Shown here in pieces: positions 8,397 to 15,828 of a DNA stretch of 64,000 bases. Within the stretch, counting starts at the first letter, position 1. Each line of letters opens with the position of its first letter. A model generated the notes under the pieces. The model did not search any database. It worked only from the letters and a program-made list of their open reading frames with translations, and was not told the origin of the DNA. The DNA lies in assembly GCF_050753345.1 (NCBI RefSeq), contig NZ_JBLZFX010000029.1:1-64000 (forward strand), in the 5' to 3' direction. The stretch is from Alkalinema pantanalense (lineage in GTDB: Bacteria > Cyanobacteriota > Cyanobacteriia > Leptolyngbyales > Leptolyngbyaceae). The position numbers and the translations under genes are program-made.

Positions 8397-9089
8397 CTAG
8401 GATACCCGTGACGATCGCGCACCGAAGAGGATTTGACCAGGCCGAATCATTGTAGCGCCAGATGCGATCGCCAACTGATAATCATCAGACATTCCCATAG
8501 AAAGTTCCTGGAGATGCAAGCGCGACCAGGCTTGTTGATTCACCACATTGGCCAAATCACGGGCCTGTCGGAAAAACTGGCATAACTCCGATTCCGACAA
8601 TCCTAGCGGCGGAATGACCATCAGTCCAGCGATGCGAACATGCTGAAGTTGATTGAGTTGCGGGAGGTCAGCCAACAATTGTTCAATACTCCAGCCAGAT
8701 TTATTGGGATCGGAGCGTAATTTAACCTGGAGGCACAACTGGGGGGGGTGTGCCAATGGGAGGGCTAATCGATCGATGCGCTCTGCCAATTTCAGGTTAT
8801 CCACCGAATGAATCCACTGAAATAGCTCTAGGGCCTTAGCCACTTTGTTGCTTTGCAAATGGCCAATGAAATGCCATGTCACATCCTGGAGGTCAACCAA
8901 TTCTGCTTGTTTTTGAGCAGCTTCTTGAACCCGACTTTCCCCAAAGTGGCGCAGTCCGGCTGCATAGGCTGCTCGCATCTGTTCCACCGATGCTTGTTTG
9001 GTAACTGCAATCGTGGTGACGTTGGCAGGAATGCTTTGTTGAAATTGGCAAATGTGATGGACTAGACAGTCAAAGGCGATCGGCTCCAT
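8397..9089 (-). CDS. pipY: PLP homeostasis protein PipY (YggS/PROSC family)
   Basis: This family binds pyridoxal phosphate in a fold like the alanine racemase barrel and keeps PLP and amino/keto-acid pools balanced. The chosen ATG (9089) gives about 230 residues. A longer frame upstream lacks similarity to the family. Motifs: AVTKQASVEQMRAAY with the PLP-binding Lys, LRHFGESRVQEA, WHFIGHLQSNKVAK, the SVDNLKLAERI segment, LQVKLRSDPNKSGW and the C-terminal LSMGMSDDYQLAIASGATM and RPGQILFGAR. It follows pipX, which in cyanobacteria is usually in the same operon and functionally linked to it. Here an unusual repeat array sits between them. Confidence 0.95.
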   Translation of the reverse strand: MEPIAFDCLVHHICQFQQSIPANVTTIAVTKQASVEQMRAAYAAGLRHFGESRVQEAAQKQAELVDLQDVTWHFIGHLQSNKVAKALELFQWIHSVDNLKLAERIDRLALPLAHPPQLCLQVKLRSDPNKSGWSIEQLLADLPQLNQLQHVRIAGLMVIPPLGLSESELCQFFRQARDLANVVNQQAWSRLHLQELSMGMSDDYQLAIASGATMIRPGQILFGARSSRVS

Positions 9090-9192
9090 TTTGATTGAGC
9101 AAGTGAATTGATAGGGAATTGAGATGGAGGGGACATATTGAGGGGGGGGCATAGAGTGCCATGAGATGCAAGGCAGACTAATGCCAGCAACG

Positions 9193-9317
9193 TCCCCATA
9201 ACAATATCTCTGTAACAGTGGCCCCGTAACGTAACAAGGGTCTTCGTAACAAGGGTCTCCGTAGCAATATCTCTGTAACAGTAGCCCTGTAAAAGTGGCA
9301 CCGTAACAGCAATATCT
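9193..9317. repeat. Degenerate 14-15-bp repeat array between pipX and pipY
   Basis: About eight or nine imperfect units starting GTAACA are arranged head to tail. Two variants recur: GTAACAAGGGTCTYC and GTAACARYRGCCCY / GCAATATCTCT. They fill most of the gap between the pipX stop and the pipY start. Such short degenerate tandem repeats are known from cyanobacterial intergenic regions. Confidence 0.8.
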
Positions 9318-9355
9318 AGCATGAGAGCGACAGCACAGCTAGGATTCAGGCATTA

Positions 9356-9622
9356 CTAAAATGTCTGACGATGAACAGCCAGAAGCTGGGTATATTCCTG
9401 CGATGTTCCCTGACGACGCAGCAATCGCATACGGTTCTCGACCAGAATTTTGGCATCTGCTCGAGTAATCGAGTTAAATTGCAAGCCCCCAGAGTCGTTG
9501 CTGACGAGAAAGAAGAGTCTCTGGGCATACAACGTGGTAAATAGCTCTTGGTGCTCTTCAATCAAACAAACTCGAAACAGCAGGCCGAACGTAGGATGGT
9601 TAAGATAGGATTCAATGTCCAT
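9356..9622 (-). CDS. pipX: PII-interacting protein PipX
   Basis: PipX is a small cyanobacterial regulator. At high 2-oxoglutarate it binds and coactivates the nitrogen regulator NtcA; at low 2-oxoglutarate it is held by the PII protein GlnB. The 88-residue protein has the family's N-terminal Tudor-like domain (ESYLNHPTFGLLFRVC, TLYAQRLFFLVS) and C-terminal helices (ADAKILVENRMRLLRRQG, SQEYTQLLAVHRQTF). The match to known PipX along the whole length is strong. pipY follows on the same strand after 266 bp. A perfect 18-bp palindrome lies about 55 bp upstream of the start. Confidence 0.95.
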   Translation of the reverse strand: MDIESYLNHPTFGLLFRVCLIEEHQELFTTLYAQRLFFLVSNDSGGLQFNSITRADAKILVENRMRLLRRQGTSQEYTQLLAVHRQTF

Positions 9623-9676
9623 TCAAGGATGTAATCGCAAAAGGGTGAGTGCCGAAAGGACAGTTACTACCGTAAC

Positions 9677-9694
9677 CGTTTTCGATCGAAAACG
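9677..9694. promoter_or_regulatory. Perfect 18-bp palindrome upstream of pipX
   Basis: CGTTTTCGATCGAAAACG is a perfect palindrome 55-72 bp before the pipX start codon. Its core CGATCG also occurs in the abundant HIP1 words of this genome, but the A/T arms extend the symmetry well beyond HIP1. It is a candidate operator; the binding protein is unknown. Confidence 0.4.
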
Positions 9695-9871
9695 TAAAAA
9701 TTGTAGATAAAAAACGCACAAATGCTTAGCTAATTTGACCGATAGTCGGGAAATTGAACCCGTGGAATTCCCTATCCCATCCTCCACAGGAAATAGTCAA
9801 CTTAAATAGCTGAGCACTTTTCAGACTCCTGATCCCCGCCATTCTCCAAAGAGTTTTAGACCTGTTAAGCA

Positions 9872-10741
9872 TTAGGGTGCAGTTGGGGCCAGCAGAAAGG
9901 CCAAGAGTTCTCGGTTTACGGTCTGAGGAGCTTCCTGTTGAATCCAATGGCCACAGTTAGGCACAAATTTGAGCTGAAAGGGCGCAATCACCGCTTTTCG
10001 CAAATCCTCAGCTAACGATCGGCTCAAAACGGCGTCCTCATCGCCCCACAGAACCAAAGTGGGTGCGGTAATGAGGTGGGGATCAGCCACCCAACCTTTG
10101 ATCCAAGGCATGGGAGAGAGCAGTTGACGGTAATAGTTTAGGGCAGCCCCGATCGCCCCCGGTTTCTCGAGAGCCGCTTCATACATTTTGGCATTTTCCT
10201 GGGTGAAAACCCCTTTGCGAACCGCAAGCCCTCGAAAAACACTGCGAACAAACTCCGGAAGATTATTTTGGATTAGCCATTCTGGCAATCCAGGAATTTG
10301 GAAGGCAAACAGATACCAACTCCGCTGAAGTTGATCTAGGTTACTTGCAAGGTACGGCAAAAAGCGTTGAGGATGGGGCGCACTCAAAATCGCTAAACGT
10401 TCTAAGGACTGGGGAAATTGTTGGGCAAAGTTCCACGCGATCGCCCCACCCCAGTCATGACCAATCACATGGGCACGGCCATACCCCAAGGTTTGAACTA
10501 ATCCCTGAATGTCCGCCGTTAGTGTGGCGAGATCGTAACCACTATCGGGTTTATCAGAATCGTTGTATCCCCGTAAATCTGGCACAACCACCCGAAAGTG
10601 TTGGGCTAAAGCAGGAATCTGGTATCTCCAGGAATACCAAAATTCAGGAAAGCCGTGCAAAAGCACAACGAGAGGGCCGTCTCCCTGAGTTACACAGTGG
10701 AGACGGATCCGATTAGTCTCAATAAATTGATGATGCCACAC
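9872..10741 (-). CDS. Alpha/beta-fold hydrolase, epoxide hydrolase-like
   Basis: This 289-residue enzyme has the alpha/beta-hydrolase core. Visible landmarks are the oxyanion motif HGFPEFWYSW (about residues 29-38), the nucleophile elbow GHDWGGAIAW with Asp in place of Ser (about 93-102), the acid strand LVLWGDEDAVL and the catalytic His in PNCGHWIQQEAP. An Asp nucleophile together with HGFPE is typical of soluble epoxide hydrolases and haloacid/haloalkane dehalogenases. The conserved PEFWYSWR segment favours epoxide hydrolase. Natural substrate unknown. The start codon is GTG. It is a single gene on the minus strand. Confidence 0.85.
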   Translation of the reverse strand: MWHHQFIETNRIRLHCVTQGDGPLVVLLHGFPEFWYSWRYQIPALAQHFRVVVPDLRGYNDSDKPDSGYDLATLTADIQGLVQTLGYGRAHVIGHDWGGAIAWNFAQQFPQSLERLAILSAPHPQRFLPYLASNLDQLQRSWYLFAFQIPGLPEWLIQNNLPEFVRSVFRGLAVRKGVFTQENAKMYEAALEKPGAIGAALNYYRQLLSPMPWIKGWVADPHLITAPTLVLWGDEDAVLSRSLAEDLRKAVIAPFQLKFVPNCGHWIQQEAPQTVNRELLAFLLAPTAP

Positions 10742-10786
10742 GAGATGATTCCAATAAACAACCCGTGCGATCGTGATTGAGAAGGC

Positions 10787-11128
10787 CTAAATAGAAGCTC
10801 CAACCAGTAGAGGCTCTGCGGACTGCACTGGAAACTTAATCAGGTCAGCTAACTCCTGAAGCTGACTAATCGCTTCCGCCCCTTCTAGCTTCATCAGTTC
10901 CCGATCGTCCCGCATCTCAGTCCAAGTGATGCCATAGTCTGATACGAGGAACCGAATTAAGTGATTTTCGCCCAAGCTCACCATAAAGGAGGCACTATTC
11001 ATCTCACCGCCACAGGTATAGCAGGATGCTAAGTAGCCGCGGTTCTCTAGAACGATCGCCAGTGCTTGGAGGTTCATCACAAGATCCTGGACGAATTGAC
11101 GATGTTGATCTGCAAGTCTTGTGAACAC
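10787..11128 (-). CDS. DUF1815 family protein
   Basis: A 113-residue soluble protein conserved across cyanobacteria, of unknown function. Recognisable family stretches are MFTRLADQHRQFVQDLVMNL, a CYTCGG pair of cysteines, NSASFMVSLG and the acidic EMRDDRELMKLEGAEA. The CxxC could bind a metal or be redox active, but no partner cysteines are seen. The start is GTG, which gives the family's usual N-terminus. It lies 45 bp upstream of the epoxide hydrolase-like gene on the same strand and may be cotranscribed with it. Confidence 0.75.
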   Translation of the reverse strand: MFTRLADQHRQFVQDLVMNLQALAIVLENRGYLASCYTCGGEMNSASFMVSLGENHLIRFLVSDYGITWTEMRDDRELMKLEGAEAISQLQELADLIKFPVQSAEPLLVGASI

Positions 11129-11692
11129 AGTGGGACTCCATTCACCACTAACAATTCTAAAACTTTTCTTAAGACTCTCACTCTAACCTGAGAATCAATC
11201 TATTGAACTCCGTGGATGAATAAAAGTAAGGTTAAAAATATTACCAACCTAAGTGACCTATATCCTAACGCTATCCGGATAAAATGTGACGTAGTAAATA
11301 TAACAAATCCGCGAAAAGCAGCTTGAAGCTAGGATTAGACAAGTTTTAGCTAACTTCACACTCCTATCCAGCCCCCTTCAGTAGTTCTTATTACCATCAG
11401 TTTTAGTAATGAACTACATAGGTAATTCTGATAGGTGATCGTGATGGATGCGGCCCTGCCAATCCCACAATCCCAGCATGCATTGCTCTCCTCAAACCGT
11501 GCTCTCAGGCTATGGTCGCAGACCGTGCTCTTAGGCCACAATCATGCCTACCCGGAATCATGCCCGCAATCAATGCTGTGAGTACAGACAAAGACATCAA
11601 AAAGCGGGGCATACGTGCACGCATACCCCTGCTCTTTAAAGCAATTACAGAGTTGTCTACTCCGTTTATGGTTCAGTACGCAAGCCAATTGG
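11129..11692. other. Spacer between DUF2839 and DUF1815 genes
   Basis: 564 bp with no supported gene. The only clear element is the terminator at 11599-11633 that belongs to the DUF2839 gene. The rest is AT-rich upstream sequence of the DUF1815 gene. Confidence 0.6.
11599..11633 (-). terminator. Rho-independent terminator of the DUF2839 gene
   Basis: On the minus strand AGCAGGGGTATGCGTG pairs with CACGTATGCCCCGCT through a long stem with two G-T pairs and one bulged A. It is followed by five T's (11603-11599). It begins 60 bp after the DUF2839 stop. Confidence 0.8.
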
Positions 11693-11914
11693 CTATTGCA
11701 GACCCGCTAGCTGCCACCAACCGAACGCTGGGCCAATAAAGCGAATGGTGACCCATCCCGCCACTAGAAGACCAATGCCGATCCAGGCTCCTGTTGTTGT
11801 AATCCGATTAAATTGTTCCGCTTGGGACTTAGTAACAGGCAACCAAGGCAGAAAGCGTTCTTCTTTACCGTAATTTTCTCCAAGGGTTTCTTTACGCCGT
11901 TTTGAATCACCCAT
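11693..11914 (-). CDS. DUF2839 family small membrane protein
   Basis: A 73-residue cyanobacterial/plastid-lineage protein of unknown function. The N-terminus is charged (MGDSKRRKETLGENYGKEE) and followed by LPWLPVTKSQAEQF. A single membrane segment lies at about residues 44-66 (WIGIGLLVAGWVTIRFIGPA). The start was set at the ATG at 11914, which gives the family's N-terminus. An 11-residue upstream extension in frame is not conserved. It has its own terminator. Confidence 0.75.
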   Translation of the reverse strand: MGDSKRRKETLGENYGKEERFLPWLPVTKSQAEQFNRITTTGAWIGIGLLVAGWVTIRFIGPAFGWWQLAGLQ

Positions 11915-12025
11915 TTGAATCACCCGTCGGTTTCTTTGAAAGTTCACTGAAGGTCTAATAATTGTCCATTATCCCGCACGGACTGATTCCTAGAGCCTGT
12001 CGATTCCAGAGTTCGATCGGCCCAC

Positions 12026-13543
12026 TTAAGCACCCAGAGTTTCTTCGTCCCACGGCGTTTCCAGATAACTGATGCGGGCAAAGGGGCTCAACGCCGCTAA
12101 AACCTGCTGTCCATAGCTACGGTGTAGGACGCGGCTGTCAAGCAAAGCAACCAATCCTTGGGCATCCCGAATGGGGGCGATCGCCCGCTGAAGTTCCATC
12201 AGTGCAGTGGGCAAGAGGTAGAGCCGGAACCAATCCTGACGATTTTTTTTGTAATAGTTAACGCGACCCGCCACTAAGGGGTGCTCAAGGGAGGGAATGG
12301 GCAGTGTAGCGATCGCCATACAAGCAGGGGATGGTAAGACCTGTTGCTGGGTTCGCCAAAACTCCCAGCCACAGACCAAAATGCTGTATTGATCCAGACT
12401 CGTCCGCTCGACTTGAACCCGAGAGCCAAATTCAGCAGCTAAGACCGATCCCACCTGGTTGCGAAGAGGGGTATCTCCTACTAGCACAACGGCAGGCCCT
12501 TGGGGAGCATGACTCAAGAGATAGCGAAGTTCTTGGAGAAGACTGGCTTGGAACTGGGGCGTATTGGGCATCGGCACGCCCTCCGGTTGATAGAGTTGCA
12601 CGATCGCTTCCTGCCGATCGGGGGAAAACTTAAGACAGGTTAGATCCCCAAGACCCACGGTTTGCCGATAGATCGTTGCTTCCGTTTCTAAATCTAAGGC
12701 ACTACCAATCAAGACGGTCGGCTGGGTCAACCACAGAGAATTCAGGAAAGATCCCACTTCCGTAGGGCTACTGTGTAGAGAGAAGGTGCCTTGGGTTCGG
12801 TGGATCGTGGCCCAAACCAAGCGGTTGCTCTGGTGCAGTTGTTCAAAAAAGAGTTGCCAGGAGGGAGGCAGAGTAGGCTGGGAAACTTTAACCAGCCGCT
12901 GGAGATCCTGAAGGAGAGATCGTTCGGTATCGTCCATCAAATAGCACTCGTAGGGAGTGGCAGGTCGATGGAAAATCGATCGAGTTAAGCCCACCCGAAT
13001 ATCACGAATCACATCAATCTGGCTGGGGATCGCTAACATTAAGCTGTCCCATTCAGTGACTGGAAGGTGGCTGGTCAAGACTTGGCGAGCCCAAGTCTCC
13101 AAATCATCGACACCGTCCATGACGGTGGAAATTCCAATGGGAAATCGGCCCTCATGGTAAAGACGATCGCGCAGCCAAGATTCTGGCGTGGTTAACAAAA
13201 TCCCTTCAAAGTTTCCACTGGGCCAGCGATCGCCGACCTGAATGGATTTAGGTTGAGCCATCCATTGCTGGAGCCGAGGTAACTCTGTTTGCAGCAACGG
13301 TTGATGCAGTCGCTCAGGCGTGACCAACAAAACGGGGCCTTTCCAGATCAACAATGGCAACAGATAACTCAACCGATAGGGAGCAGGAAACCCGGTCGTT
13401 GTTCCCGTTTGGATCAGGGCACTTCTCCCTAAACGCAGCGCACGAGCCACCAATCTTGCCATCGTCAGATGGTGAGCCCAGTGGGGTTCTCGCTGCTCTC
13501 GCAGAAAGGCTCGCAATTGCTGATGAACCTCGGCTTCGATCAC
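12026..13543 (-). CDS. DinG-like helicase homologue with degenerate ATPase motifs
   Basis: This 505-residue protein has the outline of a superfamily 2 DinG/XPD-type helicase. A motif-I region near residue 45 (LIQTGTTTGFPAPYRLSYLLP) is followed by LLVTPE (Ia-like), TTPESWL, a DEAH-position VMDGVDDLE, and a second domain with VLIGSALDL, VVLVGDTPLRNQVG and a terminal LVALLDSRVLHRSYGQQVL (motif VI-like). The motif-I lysine is missing (GTTTGF in place of GxGKT/S) and the DEAH box has decayed to DGVD, so ATP hydrolysis is unlikely. It may be a structural or DNA-binding paralogue. The reading frame is intact, so it is not a recent pseudogene. The DinG relation is from motif order, so moderately sure. 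Confidence 0.65.
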   Translation of the reverse strand: MIEAEVHQQLRAFLREQREPHWAHHLTMARLVARALRLGRSALIQTGTTTGFPAPYRLSYLLPLLIWKGPVLLVTPERLHQPLLQTELPRLQQWMAQPKSIQVGDRWPSGNFEGILLTTPESWLRDRLYHEGRFPIGISTVMDGVDDLETWARQVLTSHLPVTEWDSLMLAIPSQIDVIRDIRVGLTRSIFHRPATPYECYLMDDTERSLLQDLQRLVKVSQPTLPPSWQLFFEQLHQSNRLVWATIHRTQGTFSLHSSPTEVGSFLNSLWLTQPTVLIGSALDLETEATIYRQTVGLGDLTCLKFSPDRQEAIVQLYQPEGVPMPNTPQFQASLLQELRYLLSHAPQGPAVVLVGDTPLRNQVGSVLAAEFGSRVQVERTSLDQYSILVCGWEFWRTQQQVLPSPACMAIATLPIPSLEHPLVAGRVNYYKKNRQDWFRLYLLPTALMELQRAIAPIRDAQGLVALLDSRVLHRSYGQQVLAALSPFARISYLETPWDEETLGA

Positions 13544-13666
13544 ACGGTTTTACTTAGAGGGTGAAAGGTTATTTGATCATTGTGGCACAGCGTTTATGAG
13601 GAAATTAGAAACCCTACAGAAGATCCTGATTTTTGCTGAATCTATTCCAATAGGTCATCGCTTAGG

Positions 13667-14647
13667 TCATCGACGACTCCGACGACTGCCAAAGGACGAT
13701 CGGGAACGAGAAGCCCCTGATCCCAAGGAACGAGATCGATTGCTACTGCCAAAACTACTACTCGATCGCCTTGGGGCAGTTTGGCGAGAAGGCTCAAGAT
13801 TACTGGAACCATAGCCAGATCCCGTCGATCGATCGCGATTTTCCAACGATCGATTGGGAGAACTTAAACGATTAGGAGAGCTCACCCGATTTGGGGAACT
13901 GGCAGAATTACTGGGAACGCTGATCCGTCCAGTGCTGCGAAAGTTGGTACGATTGCGCACCGCAACAGGATCCTGTTGATAGCGATCGCGGTAACTGCGG
14001 ACAGCGTCATTCGCACTCAAACCATAGCCACCGTAACCCGTCATGGCAATGCCTGGTTGATATTGGGGCGGCATGTAATGTTGGGGACGGAAGAGCATAT
14101 TCCCGATCGCCTGCCCCGCCAAGTTTCCAGCTAAGCTTCCGGCAAAGGGACTCCAAAAGTTCGACTCCCTTTGCACAACGACGGTTTCAGTGCGCCCTGT
14201 ATTGGGATTAGTTTGCTGTTCAGTGACACTATGGATGTATTGAATTTTGAAGTCTTCCGTTAAGTAGAGGGCTGGTTGCCCGTTTTCCACCTTGAGGAAG
14301 CTTTTCTCACCGGCTTTGATTTGCTCATCGGTCAGCCGTGCCATGGGGACATTCTCGAGTTGCAGTGCTGAACTATATCCCTGGGGTGCATTCAGCACCA
14401 TCACACCATAACGACCATCAACATCGTTATAAGTTGCCTGTTGTAAGGGATATTGGCCATCCGGCAGCATCCGTTGGTTTTGCAGTGTGGGTTGACTTGT
14501 GCCATTTGAGTTAGCCGATCGCACTTCCCTAGATTGATTGGCCGGTTGATTGGCTTGGGGGGACGATTGATTTAGGTCAGCATCACAGCCGATCGTAATG
14601 CTGCCAAACAAAATAATCAGGGAGAAAAGAACAAATCTACGAAACAT
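13667..14647 (-). CDS. Hypothetical lipoprotein with Ser/Arg-rich tail
   Basis: A protein of about 326 residues from the ATG at 14647; an upstream frame of 10 codons is not needed. A lipoprotein signal is clear: basic MFRR, a hydrophobic run, then ITIGC-D with the lipobox cysteine at about residue 21. A Gln/Asn-rich linker precedes a mixed region with ALQLENVPMARLT and YIHSVTEQQTNPNTGRTE. Then comes GNLAGQAIGNMLFRPQHYMPP, and the last 100 residues are low-complexity Ser/Arg/Pro (repeated SSPNR and SFGS words). It should be anchored in the plasma or outer membrane. Function unknown. The preceding minus-strand gene encodes a DUF1517 protein; in that family a Ser/Arg-rich region is often attached to the DUF1517 domain. 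Confidence 0.65.
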   Translation of the reverse strand: MFRRFVLFSLIILFGSITIGCDADLNQSSPQANQPANQSREVRSANSNGTSQPTLQNQRMLPDGQYPLQQATYNDVDGRYGVMVLNAPQGYSSALQLENVPMARLTDEQIKAGEKSFLKVENGQPALYLTEDFKIQYIHSVTEQQTNPNTGRTETVVVQRESNFWSPFAGSLAGNLAGQAIGNMLFRPQHYMPPQYQPGIAMTGYGGYGLSANDAVRSYRDRYQQDPVAVRNRTNFRSTGRISVPSNSASSPNRVSSPNRLSSPNRSLENRDRSTGSGYGSSNLEPSRQTAPRRSSSSFGSSNRSRSLGSGASRSRSSFGSRRSRR

Positions 14648-14778
14648 GGTGTTCTCTGAAAAAATATTTTCGAACAAAGGAATAGAGGGGATAGCAGCAG
14701 CTTAGAGTCTTGCAACTGTTTAAGTCTTTGGCACCCAGCCCAGTAACCAACAACATCACCTTTAAAGCGACGGCACCT

Positions 14779-15378
14779 TTAAAGTGGAATCAACTCTGGA
14801 AATTGTTGCAAAACGTGGTCATCCGTCAGTTCGTCCCCAACTTGAGCGGGCGAGAAATGAACTTGGATAGCCCGAAGGCGATTCTGTTCGACTAAGTTTG
14901 TCAAACTGAGTAAGCCTTGTTTCAATGCATTCAAATCGGCGAGATCCGTTTCCAGATGCGGATCTTCTCCCTCAAAGGCGACGGTAATCATCACCACTAA
15001 ATTGTGGCTAATCGGTAAAGACAGGGGATTGTTATCGGACAAGTCTTCAGGTGGTAAGTCACTTAAGTACCGTTGGGCTGAATCCATAAATAACTCGTTA
15101 ACAAACTGTTCTGCTTCACCCTCCGACCTAAAGACTTCACCTTCGTTAGCCGCTGCATACCAATAGGTTTGATGTTGCAGCAGGCTCTGGCAAATTTGGA
15201 TCAAACCCTTGCCCAAGACTGCCAAATCCCCCTCTGCAAAGGCCGCATCTCGTCCCGTTTGGTTCAACACCCCCAGCAAGGGTGCAACTTCTTGCCCTTT
15301 GAGATGGATAAATAACCGACAAACGACCAAGCGATCGTGGCCTGTGAAGGGATTCAAGCGTTCGTGCCAGGAATTCAT
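14779..15378 (-). CDS. DUF1517-family protein (stand-alone domain)
   Basis: A 199-residue soluble protein without signal peptide or membrane segment. The pattern TYWYAAANEGEVF in the middle, the strand VVMITVAFEGEDP and the C-terminal LRAIQVHFSPAQ ... DELTDDHVLQQFPELIPL resemble the globular domain of DUF1517 proteins of cyanobacteria and chloroplasts. Those proteins usually have an N-terminal membrane and Ser/Gly/Arg-rich part, which is absent here. Function unknown. It lies upstream of the Ser/Arg-rich lipoprotein gene in the same direction, with a spacer of about 130 bp. Confidence 0.6.
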   Translation of the reverse strand: MNSWHERLNPFTGHDRLVVCRLFIHLKGQEVAPLLGVLNQTGRDAAFAEGDLAVLGKGLIQICQSLLQHQTYWYAAANEGEVFRSEGEAEQFVNELFMDSAQRYLSDLPPEDLSDNNPLSLPISHNLVVMITVAFEGEDPHLETDLADLNALKQGLLSLTNLVEQNRLRAIQVHFSPAQVGDELTDDHVLQQFPELIPL

Positions 15379-15828
15379 TGCAAACTTTTATCCTGCTAGT
15401 TATTGATCAGGTTACTTGCGTATTGAGTCACGTCTTACGTGCTAGCCGCGTTTTGAGCCGCGTCTGACGGATTGATTGCAGCAATGGCCATCAACCCGTC
15501 ATACCAGCAGTGTAGATCTCGCTTAGGGGAATGACCATAGCGGCTAAACGAACCAGCCGTTCGGACAATTTCAGTCCCCCAGTGTCTTCCTACAAATCAT
15601 GAACTTTTGTCGATGGGGTTCAAAGTAAGTGATATCTAGAGAAATACCGTCATGCAATGGGGCCGATCTCAACTCCAGTTTCGCCTAAACAAGAAGGGGA
15701 ACTGACCGAAGATTGAGCAACTCATGGCACAATTTCTCTTCATTCACTTCACCTACTTTTCAGAACCTATGCCCATTTGCACCCTACACACTGATTTCGA
15801 TCGATTTATCGGTGGTTGAGAGATTGAT
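15379..15828. other. Divergent spacer upstream of the kimA-like gene
   Basis: 450 bp between divergently transcribed genes. It should hold both promoters. No ORF, repeat or recognisable riboswitch was found. In particular, no ydaO-type (c-di-AMP) riboswitch motif was recognised in front of the potassium transporter gene. Confidence 0.5.

Noticed and set aside
9193..9317. CRISPR array
   Set aside because: The units are only 14-15 bp, degenerate and without spacers.
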